Below are positions 9,512-22,179 of a stretch of 64,000 bases of DNA, piece by piece. The DNA comes from Calamus simplicifolius. Its lineage: Eukaryota > Streptophyta > Magnoliopsida > Arecales > Arecaceae. Below the pieces are notes generated by a model. That model made no database searches, was not told the DNA's origin, and worked only from the letters and a program-made list of their open reading frames with translations. Position numbers and translations under genes: made by a program. How positions within the stretch are numbered: position 1 is the stretch's first letter; every line of letters starts with the position of its first letter. The stretch spans positions 182,973-246,972 of the forward strand of contig UESW01005072.1 of assembly GCA_900491605.1 (NCBI GenBank), in the 5' to 3' direction.

Positions 9512-12247
9512 CCTGCTATCCCAAGCTTAGGGAGGCCAACAGAAAATGTGATTAACGATGGCATCCCCCATCCATATTTAAACTATTTCTGGCAAGTATT
9601 TCGATCGCCCGGGCCATTAATTTCAACTCGCGGAAACTCGCCACATGTCACCACCTCAGTAGGCACTCGCGGGAAGCGAAGAGTTTCGCCCCTCGTCAAA
9701 GAGGATCATTAATAACGTTGAGGCGCTCAAGAGGCTTCCCTTTTTTGGGACTAGACTCCCTTCGATCTGCCGGACCCCTTCGAATTAAATATCCTCGAAA
9801 GTCTGCCAAACCCCGTCGAATTAAATATCCTTGAAAAAATGTGGAAAATAGGAAAAAGGTGCATCAGCGACCGGCATTGGAGAAACATGGCTCGCCCACT
9901 TCGAAGATGGCCGATTTACAGGCCTCGGTCACCCCCTACATCGCTCGGATAGCTCTCCACCCTTTTCGGCCGTCCACGCCCGAATCTACAGTTGCAATAA
10001 GAGGCAATTTCGTAAATCCTCGGCAACACCGAGCGACCTCCGTACCTTGGCGGGGCCAAGTAAAATATATTCCTTATGAAGCCTCGGCCAAACCGAGTGA
10101 TATATTCCCTGATGCCTCATTTATACCGAGCGGCATATTATTCGAAGCCTCAATCGAGCCAAGTGATATATTCCTGAATAAATCCCGAGGTCTCAGCCGA
10201 ACCAAGGGACACAACCCTGAAACTTCGGCCTAATTGGGCAATCTCCCAAATACCTCGACGTCACTCGGGCGCCCTATGATACTTCGGCAGAAGTAAGTAA
10301 CCTCCTTCTACTCAACAGTAAGGTCGTACGAGCTATTTCTTTCCGAAGGAATACCTGCTTCGTTCTGCAAACGAGATCATGCTTACCATGTGGGTCCATA
10401 GGACCACCCAGGTCTACCTCTGACCTAAACAGGGACGAACATTTCCTCCACTGAGGACCGAACATTCATCTTAGCAAAAACAAAGTAGCAAGAGAGCCGC
10501 CGAAATATGTTATGGCACAAAAAAGCATGATATGGGAGTAGCAACTCTCAACACGATCACATCGAAAAAAGAAGCAGGTGCTAAAAGAAGAAAGAATAAA
10601 GCTTTCTTTATTTCTTCATCAATGAAAAGAGTTACAACCTCCTGAGAGGCATTACAAGTGCATCATAGCACAGAAAATACAAATAAGATCAAAGCTTGAC
10701 TGAGCAACTTCGATTAGCTTCGGTTAATAATGATGTTCTGACATCAGACCTAAGAAATTAGAGGAACCAGACAAGCTCTGTTGAGCTGATGCCAAAGAAC
10801 GAACTGGCCACCCATAGGTACCCTGGATGAACTAAGAGATCCAAAAATGGAAGGAAGACCTGTGGATGCCGATGTTGGGGAGACATTCCCCTGGGTGGGA
10901 TGCTGGGCTGCAGGTCGCTGCCTGATCGTAAAAGGCATAGAACCAGCAAGCCCACACTTCTCTCCTCCCTCTTCACACAGGCGAAAGATTCCCCAGTCGG
11001 ATGAACTAAGGGATCCAGCCCGAGGGAGAAGGAAAAGTCCACCCTTACCATGGGGATATGCATGCTTTGCATTTCCGACGGTCCCCATGGCAAGTGTCGA
11101 AGGACACACAGGGAGCGCATACGTGCGCTCCCCATATGATCTCTGCGGACCTCCCGTGCGCTCTCCATATGATCTCCGAAATTCCTCTCTTAAGGATGGT
11201 CTACTCTTCAGCAGCTTCTTCATCACCCCAGCTTTCTGGAGGAAATTGACTTGCAAAAGGCAAGCTCATTCTCTCCACTCTCAACCTCAGGGACACATAC
11301 ACCATGAAATTCTTCGTAGGAGAGCAAAGTCACGGGAGATAGCCTAACACGGCCCGCTCTCCCCATTTTATAGGCAAGCAAGCCTGGGGCAGTTATTAAA
11401 GAGGGAAGCCCTAAAATTTGAAACACCCTACCCCATTGCTACGTGGAAGGGCAAAAGAAAAGAATCACTTTCCGGAGCGCACCAAATGCATTTCCCAAGC
11501 CATGACGAAAGGTAAGGGATCTCCCCCTGATCTCAAATCGAGAGCCTTAAATGCATGAGATCGGCTGCAGGTCCTTGAGATACGGGCAGGCCTGGAAAAT
11601 CCCCTTTCGAAAATGATGCCATCCAATGGCGATCAAATGCTTGTCCCGCACGTTAAAAGGACCTGCATTGGAAAAGGCCAACGAAGTAAATGCCCCTGAC
11701 AAGGGCGATATACTCTTCAACAAAGCCGCTTCGTGTACCTCGGCTGAAAGTGTGCCCATTTCTTCACTTTGGGCAGGCCGAACTATCTAACCTCGGCTCT
11801 AACCAGGATACCCCTGCAATTCTTGGCCATTTCTAGCCGAACTATCCTATACTTCGGTAGGACGAATTTCCTTACCCACTCCGAGTGGGACCGGAACTAT
11901 ATTCCTCGGCAGCGCCGGGCCATTTTATGCCTCGGCCGAAGCATGCCAATCTTTTTACTTCGGACAAACCAAGTTGTCCTTATACCTCAGCCTCGACCGA
12001 GACGTTTATTTAAGTCCGAACCAAACCGACCTAGGAGCGCGAATGAGTTATAATTTGTTCGCAGTCGGAAGAAAACTTAAGATAAAAAGATCAGCCAAAA
12101 AGATAAATAAGTGGAGGCGAAAGACCCGTTCATCAAAAATTTCAACTAGGTTGCAAATCTAAAAAGCGAAAAATACACAAGTGACCCTTAAGAATCAGGG
12201 GTTGGAACGGTCCCAGCAGCCTCCTCGGTAACATTCGGGGGGGGGGC
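9512..12247. other. Non-coding 3' region of gypsy element
   Basis: From about 9780 to 10300 there are degenerate CTCGGCCAAACCGAGTGATAT-type units spaced 30-60 bases apart. The rest, to 12247, is moderately GC-rich sequence with no convincing gene. Reading frames on both strands at 10750-11350 overlap each other and show no motif. TCGG/CCGA pairs recur again at 11760-12020. Confidence 0.6.
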
Positions 12248-15200
12248 TTAGCTTATTTCACCCACTTCAAATATCATTGTTTCCTCGGCGGCAAGCTGAG
12301 AGTGTCCTTCGGGAGCCACGGCCTCACTAGAAACTAGAATAGCATCAAGATCAACGTCTGAATTATCCTCATACTCAGCTTCTTCAGCCTCCGGGGTACA
12401 GGCCTCAAAGGGTTCCACATCCAAAAAGAAGAGGTCCCATTCCGGATGCTCCCGAGATATTTTAGTTCGAACCTCCTCCGCGCCAAGCTGGAAAGCCTCG
12501 GCACATGTCGCATCTTGTTCGCTCTGAAGTAGGGCAAGCTGCCTTTCAGCCTCAGCAACCTGGCCCCGAAGTAAGATGACTCACTCTTCGGTCTGTCTCA
12601 GCGACCCGCCCTTCGAGCTCCGAGCTCCTCCGTCGACTCGACGCCAGTTCCCCTTGCAGGGTCTCTAATTGGCCTCAACCCTCTAGTTTTGCCTTCTCCA
12701 TCTGCAAACACAGTATTAGCCGATGCAACAGTGAGCTGATGGGAAAATTAAAAAGACGATATCGTACCTCCTCCTCCTGCCGGGCTAATCTCCTGGTCAA
12801 TTCCTCAACCTCGCCGAAGGCCCTCAGCTTGTCGGCCTTAACCTGCTCGATCCTATCCCTAAGATCGTTGATTCTTGATTGCATGTTATTAGCCTCTTCC
12901 CTGGATTGAGAGAGCTCGTCGTCGAGTTTGGCTATCTTCTCCTAGTGCCACTTAATTCTGTTATCCCTAGCAAGGACGCAATGCTGTATCTATCGGATCT
13001 TCTCCTCCGTCTCGCTGAGCATTTTATTCAGGTGATTCCTCTCCTCGGCAGCTTCTTTCCTCAGCTTGTTTCGACTCTCGTCAAACTGTTTTTTAATAGT
13101 TTCCATTTCTCCAACGTGCCTAGATCTGATCTGTGATAGCTCCGAGTATGCTTCGTTATACCTCATTCGAAGCCCGTGCAGCTCCTCAACTTCAAACCTC
13201 AACTTGGACGCGTCATCGAGGGCGGCCTGATGCAATCCTCTCGCCCTCGCCAAGTTTTCGTTGGCGATGTCCAGAACTCGCTCAAGTTTATTAGACACCT
13301 CCGCTTGCAACCTGAGCTCAGTGCTGACTCTCTTAGCCTGGGCACTGGCCCTCGCTGCCAGATTCAAGTGCCAGCATAGCGCCCTAGTGATCAAAACACT
13401 TTGTGAAACGAAACACAAATAAGAAAGCGCAATCAAGTCAACCTAGAAAGCACCCATTGCTCTGAAATAGCAACTCACTCGAGAGGCATAGGACCTGGCG
13501 AGCCCCATAAGGGCAGAGTTGTCAATTTTAGGGAGAAGATGGACATCCTTCGCCACATTCCGCTGACCAAATGCGGCGTCGATGAGGTCTAGGTCCGCAA
13601 ATTCATTCGCTGAGGGACCCGCACCCGGATACAACGCCGACCTCATCAGGGCAGCGAATGTCGCCTTGATGGTCGGGTCCAAACTACCTGGCTGCCCGTC
13701 CAAAGGACCAGTCCGAGCAACCTCAGGCTGAGAAGCCTTCAACCTCCTGGCCTCCTTCAGCAAAATTCTAGCCTGAGATTCCTCGGATACTTCAGCCAGC
13801 CCAGGCGCCAGCTTTCCCGAAGCCCCGGTGGGAGAAACTTCAGCTAGAAGATTCTCATCTTGTCCTCTCCCCTCGTCCGAGGTTTTTCCTCGATCGCCCA
13901 GCGTCTGCTTTTCCCCCACATGCTCCATCGAGGCCTCAATCCTTTCGCCAGCTCCTCCAACCTCTCCAGGAGGAAGCTCTCCAGCCGTAGGCTCCTCTTG
14001 AGCCTCCATAACTATCGGTCCAACGTCACCACCCCTTAATCCCTTCGGGGGAGGCCCTTCGTTGGTAGGCTCATCCTGAGCCTCGCCGATTGCAACAGCT
14101 CTCACCTGTTCTCCCGCCGAAGCTAGAGACATCTTCTCGCTCGGGAAAGGAACCCCCAGGATACCAACCTCTGCCGAGCCTAGCAATAACTCATCCCCAG
14201 GAGAGGGGACTACCGGATGAGCACACGAAGCCTTGTCTGGGCTGTCCACTATCTCCACCACCAAAGGACAAGGGTTCTCAGCAACCTTCCCAGAGTCCTC
14301 CTCTGCTCTCTGCTCCTCCGTCATGACTATCGCTTCTTCCCCCAACTGAGGGAACCCCTCTCTCACTACCGGCACTCCCACATTCTCCTTCTTCGATGGT
14401 AAGGAGCGCAGGCTAACCTTGACTCGTCCGGCCATCGGCGAGTGCTCTTCAGAAAGACGGACCTTCTTCTCAGGTTTGCGCCTTTCCACACTACTAATCT
14501 CTCTCAGGCGCTTTCCCAACTCCTTCTTTATACGGCCCGTTAGTGCAATCTCTTGGCTACAAGCACAGTGGGCGAACGATCAGACCGAGATATACTTGCT
14601 TGAGTAAAATCAATGGAAAGAAAAAAAGAAAAAGACTTACCTTGTACCTCGATGGGGTTAAGCCCGGCGGCGAAAAGGGCCTCCTCCGATAGTAAGTCAT
14701 TAGCCGAGAACACTCGGCCGTCACAAAGGACCTCTAGGTCCTCCTTCTCCTATTCGGATAGGGCTGGATGCGTTTCCATATCCCTGACAAAGCTTCCCCA
14801 TCCCCACGGGAAGTCGGAGCCGATGTTCCCCTCGGTGATAAAAAAATCAGACCTTCCACTCCTTTATGGACGACGGCTTATCCATGATCGTCCTGAATGA
14901 TCTCTGAGGTCTGATATAGGACCACTCCAAGTTCCTCCTGGACATCAGATGATGACAAGCACAGAACAGGGGAAGAGTCGCTGTTACCTGAACCTAGCTG
15001 CACATCGAGATAAACCCGATGATACTGCGCCAGCTGTTAGGAGCCACCATTATCAGGCAAATGTTGTAAAACCTCATGATCTCCTTCACCAGGGGATGAA
15101 GGGAAAACCGAAGGCCTACCTTCAGACTATCTTCATAAAAAAAGATCACACGCTCCAGTTCTTGCGAGACCCTATGCTCGGGCTCCGACAACCGCAAAAG

Positions 15201-15300
15201 GATATCCGAGGGAATGCCATACTTCTGGCGTATTCTTCCCAAATCCTCGGCAACAATCTCTGAAACCATGTCGCTAGGACTCACCATGCTGTTAGTCGAA
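12248..15300 (-). pseudogene. Spliced antisense gene of the gypsy element (aORF), coiled-coil protein, decayed
   Basis: The first exon (about 15300 to 14641) contains GIPSDILLRLSEPEHRVS, LKVGLRFSLHPLVKEIMRFY and APNSWRSIIGF, then FFITEGNIGSDFPWGWG and LSEEALFAAGLNPIEVQG. It ends at a good donor (CAAG/GTAAGT, 14640). An acceptor CTTGTAG lies near 14553. Exon 2 (about 14552-13480) is an acidic Pro/Glu/Ser-rich linker beginning EIALTGRIKKELGKRLREI. A coiled-coil exon covers about 13384-12780 (SNKLERVLDIANENLARARG, LSETEEKIR), followed by an intron (GAGGAG/GTACG...TTTGCAG) and a Glu-rich end at TAA 12248-12250. The N-terminal part matches the 'putative gypsy type transposon' family (Transposase_28-like), known as an antisense ORF of Tat elements. 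Stops in exon 1 near 14850-14990 and near 12910-12990 indicate decay. Its role is unknown. Confidence 0.65.
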
Positions 15301-15578
15301 AGAGACACCGAGCGAGGTTACAAAGGAAATAGGGGAACAAGATTCTCCGAGAAGAAACGAAAGAGCACTGCGAACAGGAATGGCGCTGTTTCGACTTTAT
15401 TTTTCCCCAAAGAAAACTGCCTCAAGGAGAAGATAAGGTGTCTTAATCGAGACACCCAAAACCGCCGTTGCAGGCACCGTGAAAATTGGGTTTTACTATG
15501 TGGCACTTCCCCAACCGTTGCCCCTAAGAAACGACAGATTCATCTCGTGAAGGCACAGCGGCCGTGCAACATTAATTA

Positions 15579-17588
15579 TGTTGGGAATTGTATCCTAAAG
15601 CCAATTATTTGATGATTGTGCTGATGTAAATTATATATAAATTGATATATTAATAAAAGTTATTTGGCAGGTTATTCATTACAAGAACATCTTCTTAATA
15701 CTCCTGAAAGTAATGAAGCCCTTAGGATCTTCCTCATGATAAAGGAGGATTTATCTTAGAAGATCCTTAAAAGAGTTCATGACCAAATGATATACTTTGA
15801 CAGGGCCATAGTACTATCAATTATAGGACATTGTATATCATATTTGTTGGTTATCCTCTTAACCAAAGAGTGTAGAGACACTGATATGACATACAGGTAA
15901 AAGTATAGAAGTATATTTCACCGAACTTGACTCATTTCTGGATACTCTACTGTCAAGAGTTAATCCGAGAAGATATAGGTATAAGTATCCTTCAGACCTG
16001 AAGATCACAACCAGTGGCTTACAAGCAACTCATTGTACTTAGGTGCCGGACCACCTGGATTTCTAATCCAGCTACAAAAGGTTACTGGGTGCAGTCAAGT
16101 ACTTGTGGTAGTCAGTTGTGGATCAAGATAGAATTTGACCTATCCCATTAAAAGAAGAAATGCTTGTGTTTTAATTTAGCAAGACCTTGGCCAAGGCACT
16201 TCATGTGAAAGTCACATGATCACTAAAGTTGAAATCACTTTATGGATTAGCTATTTAGAGTTGACAGGCTCTTAAGCCATCCTTAGCATTTGTGGTCAAG
16301 AGGATGAATTATACGGCAACTATTTCTTAGGGTTCTTGGAGTTTGCTCGGCAACTCTTCGACCTATCCGGACGTCGGGTTCCATTGCTAGATGGGCACAT
16401 CGATTAGTATAGAAAGTTGTTTCTATGCTACCAGCTTAGGTTCGAACCTAGAGAGTCACACGCATAGAAGTTTCCTAGGATGATCTATTTGCTGATCAAT
16501 AATTGAGAATCATATATGATTTAATTAATTAATTTGATTGATTGAATTATCTCAATTGGGTTAAGTACAATTGAATAAGATTCAATTTGGTTTAAGTCTA
16601 TTAGAAGGATAAGTCAATTTCAAATATTGATTTGAAATTAGACTTGATTTGAATTTAAATAGATTCAGGACTAGCCAAATTTGATTTGGGCTTAGACCAT
16701 GATCTATGTGGGTTAAGTCAAATAAATTCAGATCAGAATCCAAACCTCTCGAATATGGATCTCATATGATGAGATGGCTAAAATCTCATCTCATGAGATA
16801 GAATTTAATGCATGACATTTATTTACCGAACGTCGGATTTATCCCTCGTCTTTTGGTTTTCTCCGAATGACGGAACTAAACCAAACGCCGCGACTCCTTG
16901 GTTTTCTCTGAACATCGGAATTAAACCAAGCGCCACGCCTTCGGTGTCTCTTCGCTTTTGCCAAACGATGGATTCTTAAATGTCAGAATTAAATGTCAAG
17001 GCTAAATCTAGACTATAAATAGAGGGCATTCCCTCACCAGAGAACACAGAACAAAAAATAGAACAACAATACATGATTTATCATGGATTGTAATTCTAAA
17101 TTATCGTGGATTATAATTCTAAAATATTAGAATAGAAAATCCTGGTGATTCTGGTGTTAGCGGAAGCCTGGTGGATCTTGGAGGAAGATTCAAGTGAGAG
17201 GATTCAAGATCAGCAAAGCCATTTTTCCACGAGCTAGTACTCTCGGAAATCTGATCATTCGGGGCTTTGCGTGGACGATACTAGAGGCTGGACGATTGAA
17301 CGGCTACAGAGAAATAAGGATTTACCTACTGTTCTTAAGGTAAGTGATTTGATCCCTAGATCTTAAGGCAGACTTCAAGATAATAGTGTGACTAGTCATC
17401 TTGAAGATCAAGATATGATCTTGATATTTTTATATGCATATTTTAGATCAAACGACCCTGAATATATAGGCAAAGATATGATCTTGATGCATATTAGATA
17501 GATTAATATGTAATCTTTTAATTTCCGCAATGATAATAGTTATCAATTTTTAAAAATATGCATACCTCGGAGACTATTTCTCCCTACA
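15579..17588 (+). mobile_element. Solo LTR of a copia element, nested in the gypsy element
   Basis: The 2010-bp sequence starts TGTTGGGAATTG and ends CTCCCTACA. It is flanked by a perfect 5-bp duplication AATTA (15574-15578 and 17589-17593). It is clearly the same family as the 5' LTR at 36778-38851. No internal copia region is present, so it is a solo LTR left by LTR-LTR recombination. A TATA box (TATAAATA) is at 17014-17021, giving the + orientation. Confidence 0.95.
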
Positions 17589-17689
17589 AATTAGTGCATC
17601 ATTACGCAGGCTATCAAATCTAGACCCTTCCATTCAGATCGTGCCACCTGGAGCTATACTCCCTATGCCCGAACCTACTTTTCGAACTA

Positions 17690-17705
17690 GGGAGTGGGGG
17701 GCATG
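17690..17705 (+). other. Polypurine tract of Tat gypsy element
   Basis: AGGGAGTGGGGGGCATG runs directly into the LTR start TGTTGAGGGG. It lies 100 bases beyond the nested solo LTR, which shows that the gypsy sequence resumes on the right side of that insertion. Confidence 0.8.
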
Positions 17706-18676
17706 TGTTGAGGGGTAAAATCACCATTACGTTAATAATCGTGCAAGAGGTTATGATCAACTCTGACTCTCACTCGCTGTGCAATGCCCACTAGAAATGA
17801 GTCAGCCATTATACCTTGATGGATCGAAGCACTTTAGCCCCTCAACGAGCCAAGGATTCCCTGGGTGTGCCTCGCCAGCCGAGCTATCCACTGTGCCTCG
17901 CCAGCCGAGCTATCCACTGTGCCTCGCCGTCCGAGCTATCACTATGCCTCGGTCCTAGTCCAAGCTATCCTTATACCTCGATCCCGGTCAGAGCTATCCT
18001 CATACCTCGGTCCTAGTCCGAGCTATCATTATACCTCGGTCCCAGTCCGAGCTATCCTTATGCCCTGGCCAGACCCGGGGACTCGAGCACCTCTATGGAA
18101 TCCAGTGCGGGAGAGTTTAAATTCGTAAGATTCCAAACAGAAATCACATCCGAGAGTGGCCTAGGACCCACGAGAGTAGCCTAGAGCCCTGGAGCCTATA
18201 CAGTCGCCGAATCTCAGGATATCAACCAGCTCTCCTAGCCGTCGATTCTCTAACTAACAAGATACGAATCTTACTGACCTCATAACAAACTGGATTTGAA
18301 TCCTAACGGCTTTCGGACCCACGATGCCTCCAAGGAATCAGGTGATCCTTTATAAATACTATCGTCTTCCGACTTCTCAGGTACGCGCATACTTGTATAT
18401 TCGCCCACTCTCCATCTACCTCTGCTCACCTTCTTTCCGTCATTAACGCTCTGCTCAGAGCTCTCGAAAGGCCACCCTGAAGAGACTCTTCAGCGGGAGC
18501 CTTCTTTCCATATTTGTTCGTTGTTGATCTCCACTGACTTGAGCATCAGAGGGTCTTCCGCAGAGGGCCATCCCCAACGCCTCTCGTGTGAGGACTATTT
18601 TGCAAGTCCGCCCAGGAGAGAGCCCGCTCTGAAGCTCGATCGTGTCCGAGTCGAAGGACATATTTCAGCAGCAACA
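17706..18676 (+). repeat. 3' LTR of Tat gypsy element
   Basis: The 971-bp LTR begins TGTTGAGGGGTAAAATC and ends TTTCAGCAGCAACA. At 17870-18065 it carries repeated CTCGGTCCTAGTCCGAG hairpin units with GCTATC spacers. A TATA box (TATAAATA) lies at 18351-18358. The conserved CACTGACTTGAGCATC motif lies at 18532-18547. It is the same family as the solo LTR at 52668-53771. The flank after it is TATTT; its partner copy is not in the window. Confidence 0.9.
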
Positions 18677-21600
18677 TATTTGAATGGGATAATTACGCCA
18701 ATAGCATAGAAACTTATTGGGACTTTTTAACTAAATTCTTATATTTTATATTTTTCAATAAAACACACCAATTTATTTCATTGTCTACATCTTTTAATTT
18801 TATGGCCATCAACAATGATTTTACTGGCCATTTTAATTAAATGACATGATGAATCAAAAAAAAATACTGATATGATGTTATGTGGCATCGAGATGGTAGT
18901 AATGAGAGGTAAAAATGGTGAGGATGAAGGAAAGAGAAAGGATCTATCAAGGTATTAAGGTTGGCAAATGAAAATTTATGAAAAATTTTGAATTATTTTT
19001 CATCCTTCGCCATCTTTAGCATCACATAGAGTTTATCTCAGTATTTTTTTTATATCCTATTTAATGGTTTGTCAAGTCACCATTGGCAACCTTCAAAAAT
19101 TTACTTGATTAAATAAATTTTATAAATTGATGTACTCAATTGAATCTTAAATAATTTTTTGTTCTCCAACTATAATTATTTCTAGTTGAATCATTTGAAT
19201 GGAAAGTATAAATCTGATTAAGAAAAAAAATAAAAAGGAGGAAAAAAGAACTCTTGAGTAAAGCTAGTCAAACATCTAAGAATGTAGATAGGCACGTTTT
19301 CGACTTTTTTTTTATTTTAAAGGCACCCTATAACTTGCTTTATTTGGTACATGATTACTTGTATATATGACATAAAAAAGTTGAATAAACAAATTTTATC
19401 TGGATATATTTTTGATCATTCAGAAATAAATTAGAAAGCTTTATTTAGCATAATTAAATAAGAGTATGATTATGGAAGATGATTTTTAACTATTTTAAAA
19501 AAGCAAAAGTTTCAATTTAATTAACTAGATATATTCTAGGGCCAAATATGTATTTCCATTTGAGCTCAATAAGTATATTTTATTTAGTTCTACTTCAATT
19601 TATTCATGGATCACAAGAAGAAATGTGCAATATTTTCTATTTGTGGGACTCTATTAAAACTTGACATATTATTGTGATGCTTAGGGGAGGCAATTTTTTT
19701 TCTTTTTTTTTTCTTTTTTGGTTTTCATAGGGGCTTGCGTTGAATGGGCTGGAGAGCGAAGGTATTTTCTTTCTATAGGAATAAGGATAAAAAAAAATTA
19801 TCCATGCGAATGAAGATGGGACGAAGATAGGAAGAATACTTTTTATCCCATGAAGTATCTGTTCTCCATCCTATGGCATCCTCTCATATTTATTATTATT
19901 TAAATAATATTATGTTATTTTAATATTATAAATATGGCCCCATATATAATTCTAAATTATTTTTTTACATAATTCTAAATTATGTGTTTATTTTTTATGA
20001 AGTATCCTATGGTCATATACTTATGTTATTATGCTCTTTAAAATTATGGTTTAATATATTTCTTATAAATTAGCTTATAAAATTTATAATTATGATATTT
20101 GATTTATTTAATTAGTTATATGAAACTTAATACTTTATTTTAATTTTATTTTTAAATATAGTGAGTAAGAATTAAAATAAAAAATAAATAAATATAATGT
20201 CAAATATGGTTGGTGGGGATGAGGTTCGGGAGGATAAGGATATTCATAAAAAAAATAAAAATTTATTAAAAATAAGATAAGTAAGAATGAAATCCTTGAG
20301 GATATAATGATTAGGATGGAGAAGTTTTTGTCTTCATTGATCGGAATAGGGATGAAGATACTCTCATTCAATCCTATTACCATACTTCTAAAACTAGTCT
20401 TCAATAGATTAATATAATAATAAAAGTCTATTTTGGACCAACCTAGTCTGGTCATGGCCATTCGCATTACCTATAATCATAAATGATAAGACTACAACCT
20501 TATTATGACGAATAAATATACTATCCTTAGCTATTCAAGTTAAGCATACTAATAGGTACCTTGCGTATCTTTCCTTCTTATTTTTTTTATCTTTTTATTA
20601 TTTTTTATTTCTTTTATTGCCCTTTTCCTTTGCTTGTTTTTATTATCTTTTATTTTTCTCTTTCTTTCTTCTGCTCATCCTTTATTATTATTATTTTTCC
20701 TCTCTTTTTTTTATTTCTTTTTAATTTTTTTTCTTTTAGATTTTCTTTTTTGTTATATTTCATTTTTCTCTCTCATTTTTTTCTTTCCTTTCCTTTTCTT
20801 TTTTATTTTTCCTTTTCATTTTCAATTTATTCCTATCCTAACTTATTTTATAGAAATAAGATAAAACCGCTCTTGATTCTATTTTCTTACAAAAATGAGA
20901 TGAGGCAATCGATTGAGACTTAGAGATGATAAATTTACTTAACCTTTAAATCTTATTCCATTTAAAAATGTTAAAATTGGATATGGTATGCCGGCTGAAA
21001 TCCGACACAAAATAAGTAAACTTAAATTAAACTTAAATGAGTTCGTATTATAATCACATCGATATGATCATAAAAAAAATACCGATGTCATGCCATATAT
21101 TGAACTATCAATCTAAAAATAGCACAACTAGAACCCATTTAATTAATATTTTTTATATATAAAGAATACTTGATATATAATTTATTATATAAATAAAGAC
21201 AAAAAAATACTACTTTCATCTTATAAAATGAGTTAGTATTTATTCATATTAAGCGAGTTATATATATTTATATAAATTAAGTTATTACAATTTTTATTAA
21301 ATAAATTATACATACCATATTATCTATTTAATAATTATATAGTATTTATATTTAAAATTTAATATAATTAATTATTTATTATATTTATGTCAATGTATAC
21401 AGTATTATAATTTAGTTTCAAGCCATGGCGAAGGAAAAAGTAAAAAAAAAAAAAAAAAAAAGGCTTGGATAGGATATGAATCATTTGCAAGAGATGGTCC
21501 CATTATTTTTTTAAGGTAACAAGCAGAGAAGCCAGGTGTTGGTTTTTTTGTTATTTTTTTAATTATTTTTAACCAAGGACTGCAGTTCCGGCGGTCCACT

Positions 21601-22094
21601 TCTACCGTGGCGAGGAGCCGCCTTCTCGCATTTCAATCCACGTCACCTACGTCAACCCGCGCCCGCCTTGCCCGCCCCCCTTTAATAATTTAATTTCGTC
21701 CTCCGTTAGACTGGCCGCGGCGAATCTGGAAAATTCTATTTCGTCCCGCATTTTTTTTTTCTCTGTAACCCCTTATTTTAAAAATAAAATAAAATTTCTT
21801 AACCACCCTCCAATCCCATCTCCTTATTATCTCAATCCTTTCTTCCTCATCTTCGACCACCACATCTTTTCTTTGGCATCGCCCCCTTTCCTCATCCTTG
21901 GCTACTCCCCCTTCTGATTTCTCATCTTCTTTCCTCTCTATCTCCTTCTTTTTCCTTAGCATCCCCATTCTTCAGCATCGACATCTTTCAGTCCTCGTCT
22001 CCTTTTTTACTTTCTGGCATCAGCCTTCTTCGACCCTCAGTGCTCTCCCACCCTCGAGCATCGATTCTTTTTGATCCCTCATCTATCAAGCATC
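18677..22094. other. AT-rich intergenic spacer
   Basis: I see no gene. It holds many A/T runs (for example 21441-21460), a strongly pyrimidine-biased tract at about 20570-20860, and a short GC-rich patch at 21590-21730 with CACGTCACCTACGTCA-like bZIP-type sites that could be a relic of a promoter. Phe/Leu-rich frames over the pyrimidine tract are composition artefacts. Confidence 0.6.
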
Positions 22095-22179
22095 GTTCGA
22101 TCAAATAGATCGAACGAACGGCCTTCGTTCAGCATGTTTAACGAATGAAGAGTCTTTGTTCAATCAAATAGGATTGAAC
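22095..22179. other. Cluster of three perfect short stem-loops
   Basis: GTTCGATC-AAATA-GATCGAAC occupies 22095-22115. It overlaps GAACGAA-CGGCC-TTCGTTC at 22112-22130. A third stem-loop, GTTCAATC-AAATAG-GATTGAAC, occupies 22158-22179. The first and third share both design and loop sequence but differ in the stem with compensating changes. Function is unknown. The cluster lies about 430 bp beyond the 3' end of the ERF gene. Confidence 0.6.

Larger units (their letters stand above)
4548..18676 (+). mobile_element. Tat-lineage Ty3/gypsy retrotransposon, 5'-interrupted, with nested solo LTR
   Basis: The order is RT, RNase H and integrase (decayed), tandem-repeat 3' region, two antisense ORFs, polypurine tract and 3' LTR. 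Its left side was broken by the SIRE-type insertion, so its 5' LTR, gag and protease must lie left of the window if they survive. The internal solo copia LTR at 15579-17588 was inserted later. The very long 3' region with an antisense gene is a known trait of some Tat-lineage elements such as Retand. Many in-frame stops make it non-autonomous. Confidence 0.88.

Noticed and set aside
10750..11347. Overlapping frames of 136-168 codons on both strands
   Set aside because: They overlap each other in opposite and adjacent frames, show no motif, and lie in the non-coding 3' region of the gypsy element.
20561..20923. 120-codon Phe/Leu-rich frame resembling a membrane protein
   Set aside because: It results from the pyrimidine tract (TTT, TTC, CTT codons), has a parallel frame, and lacks any conserved motif.
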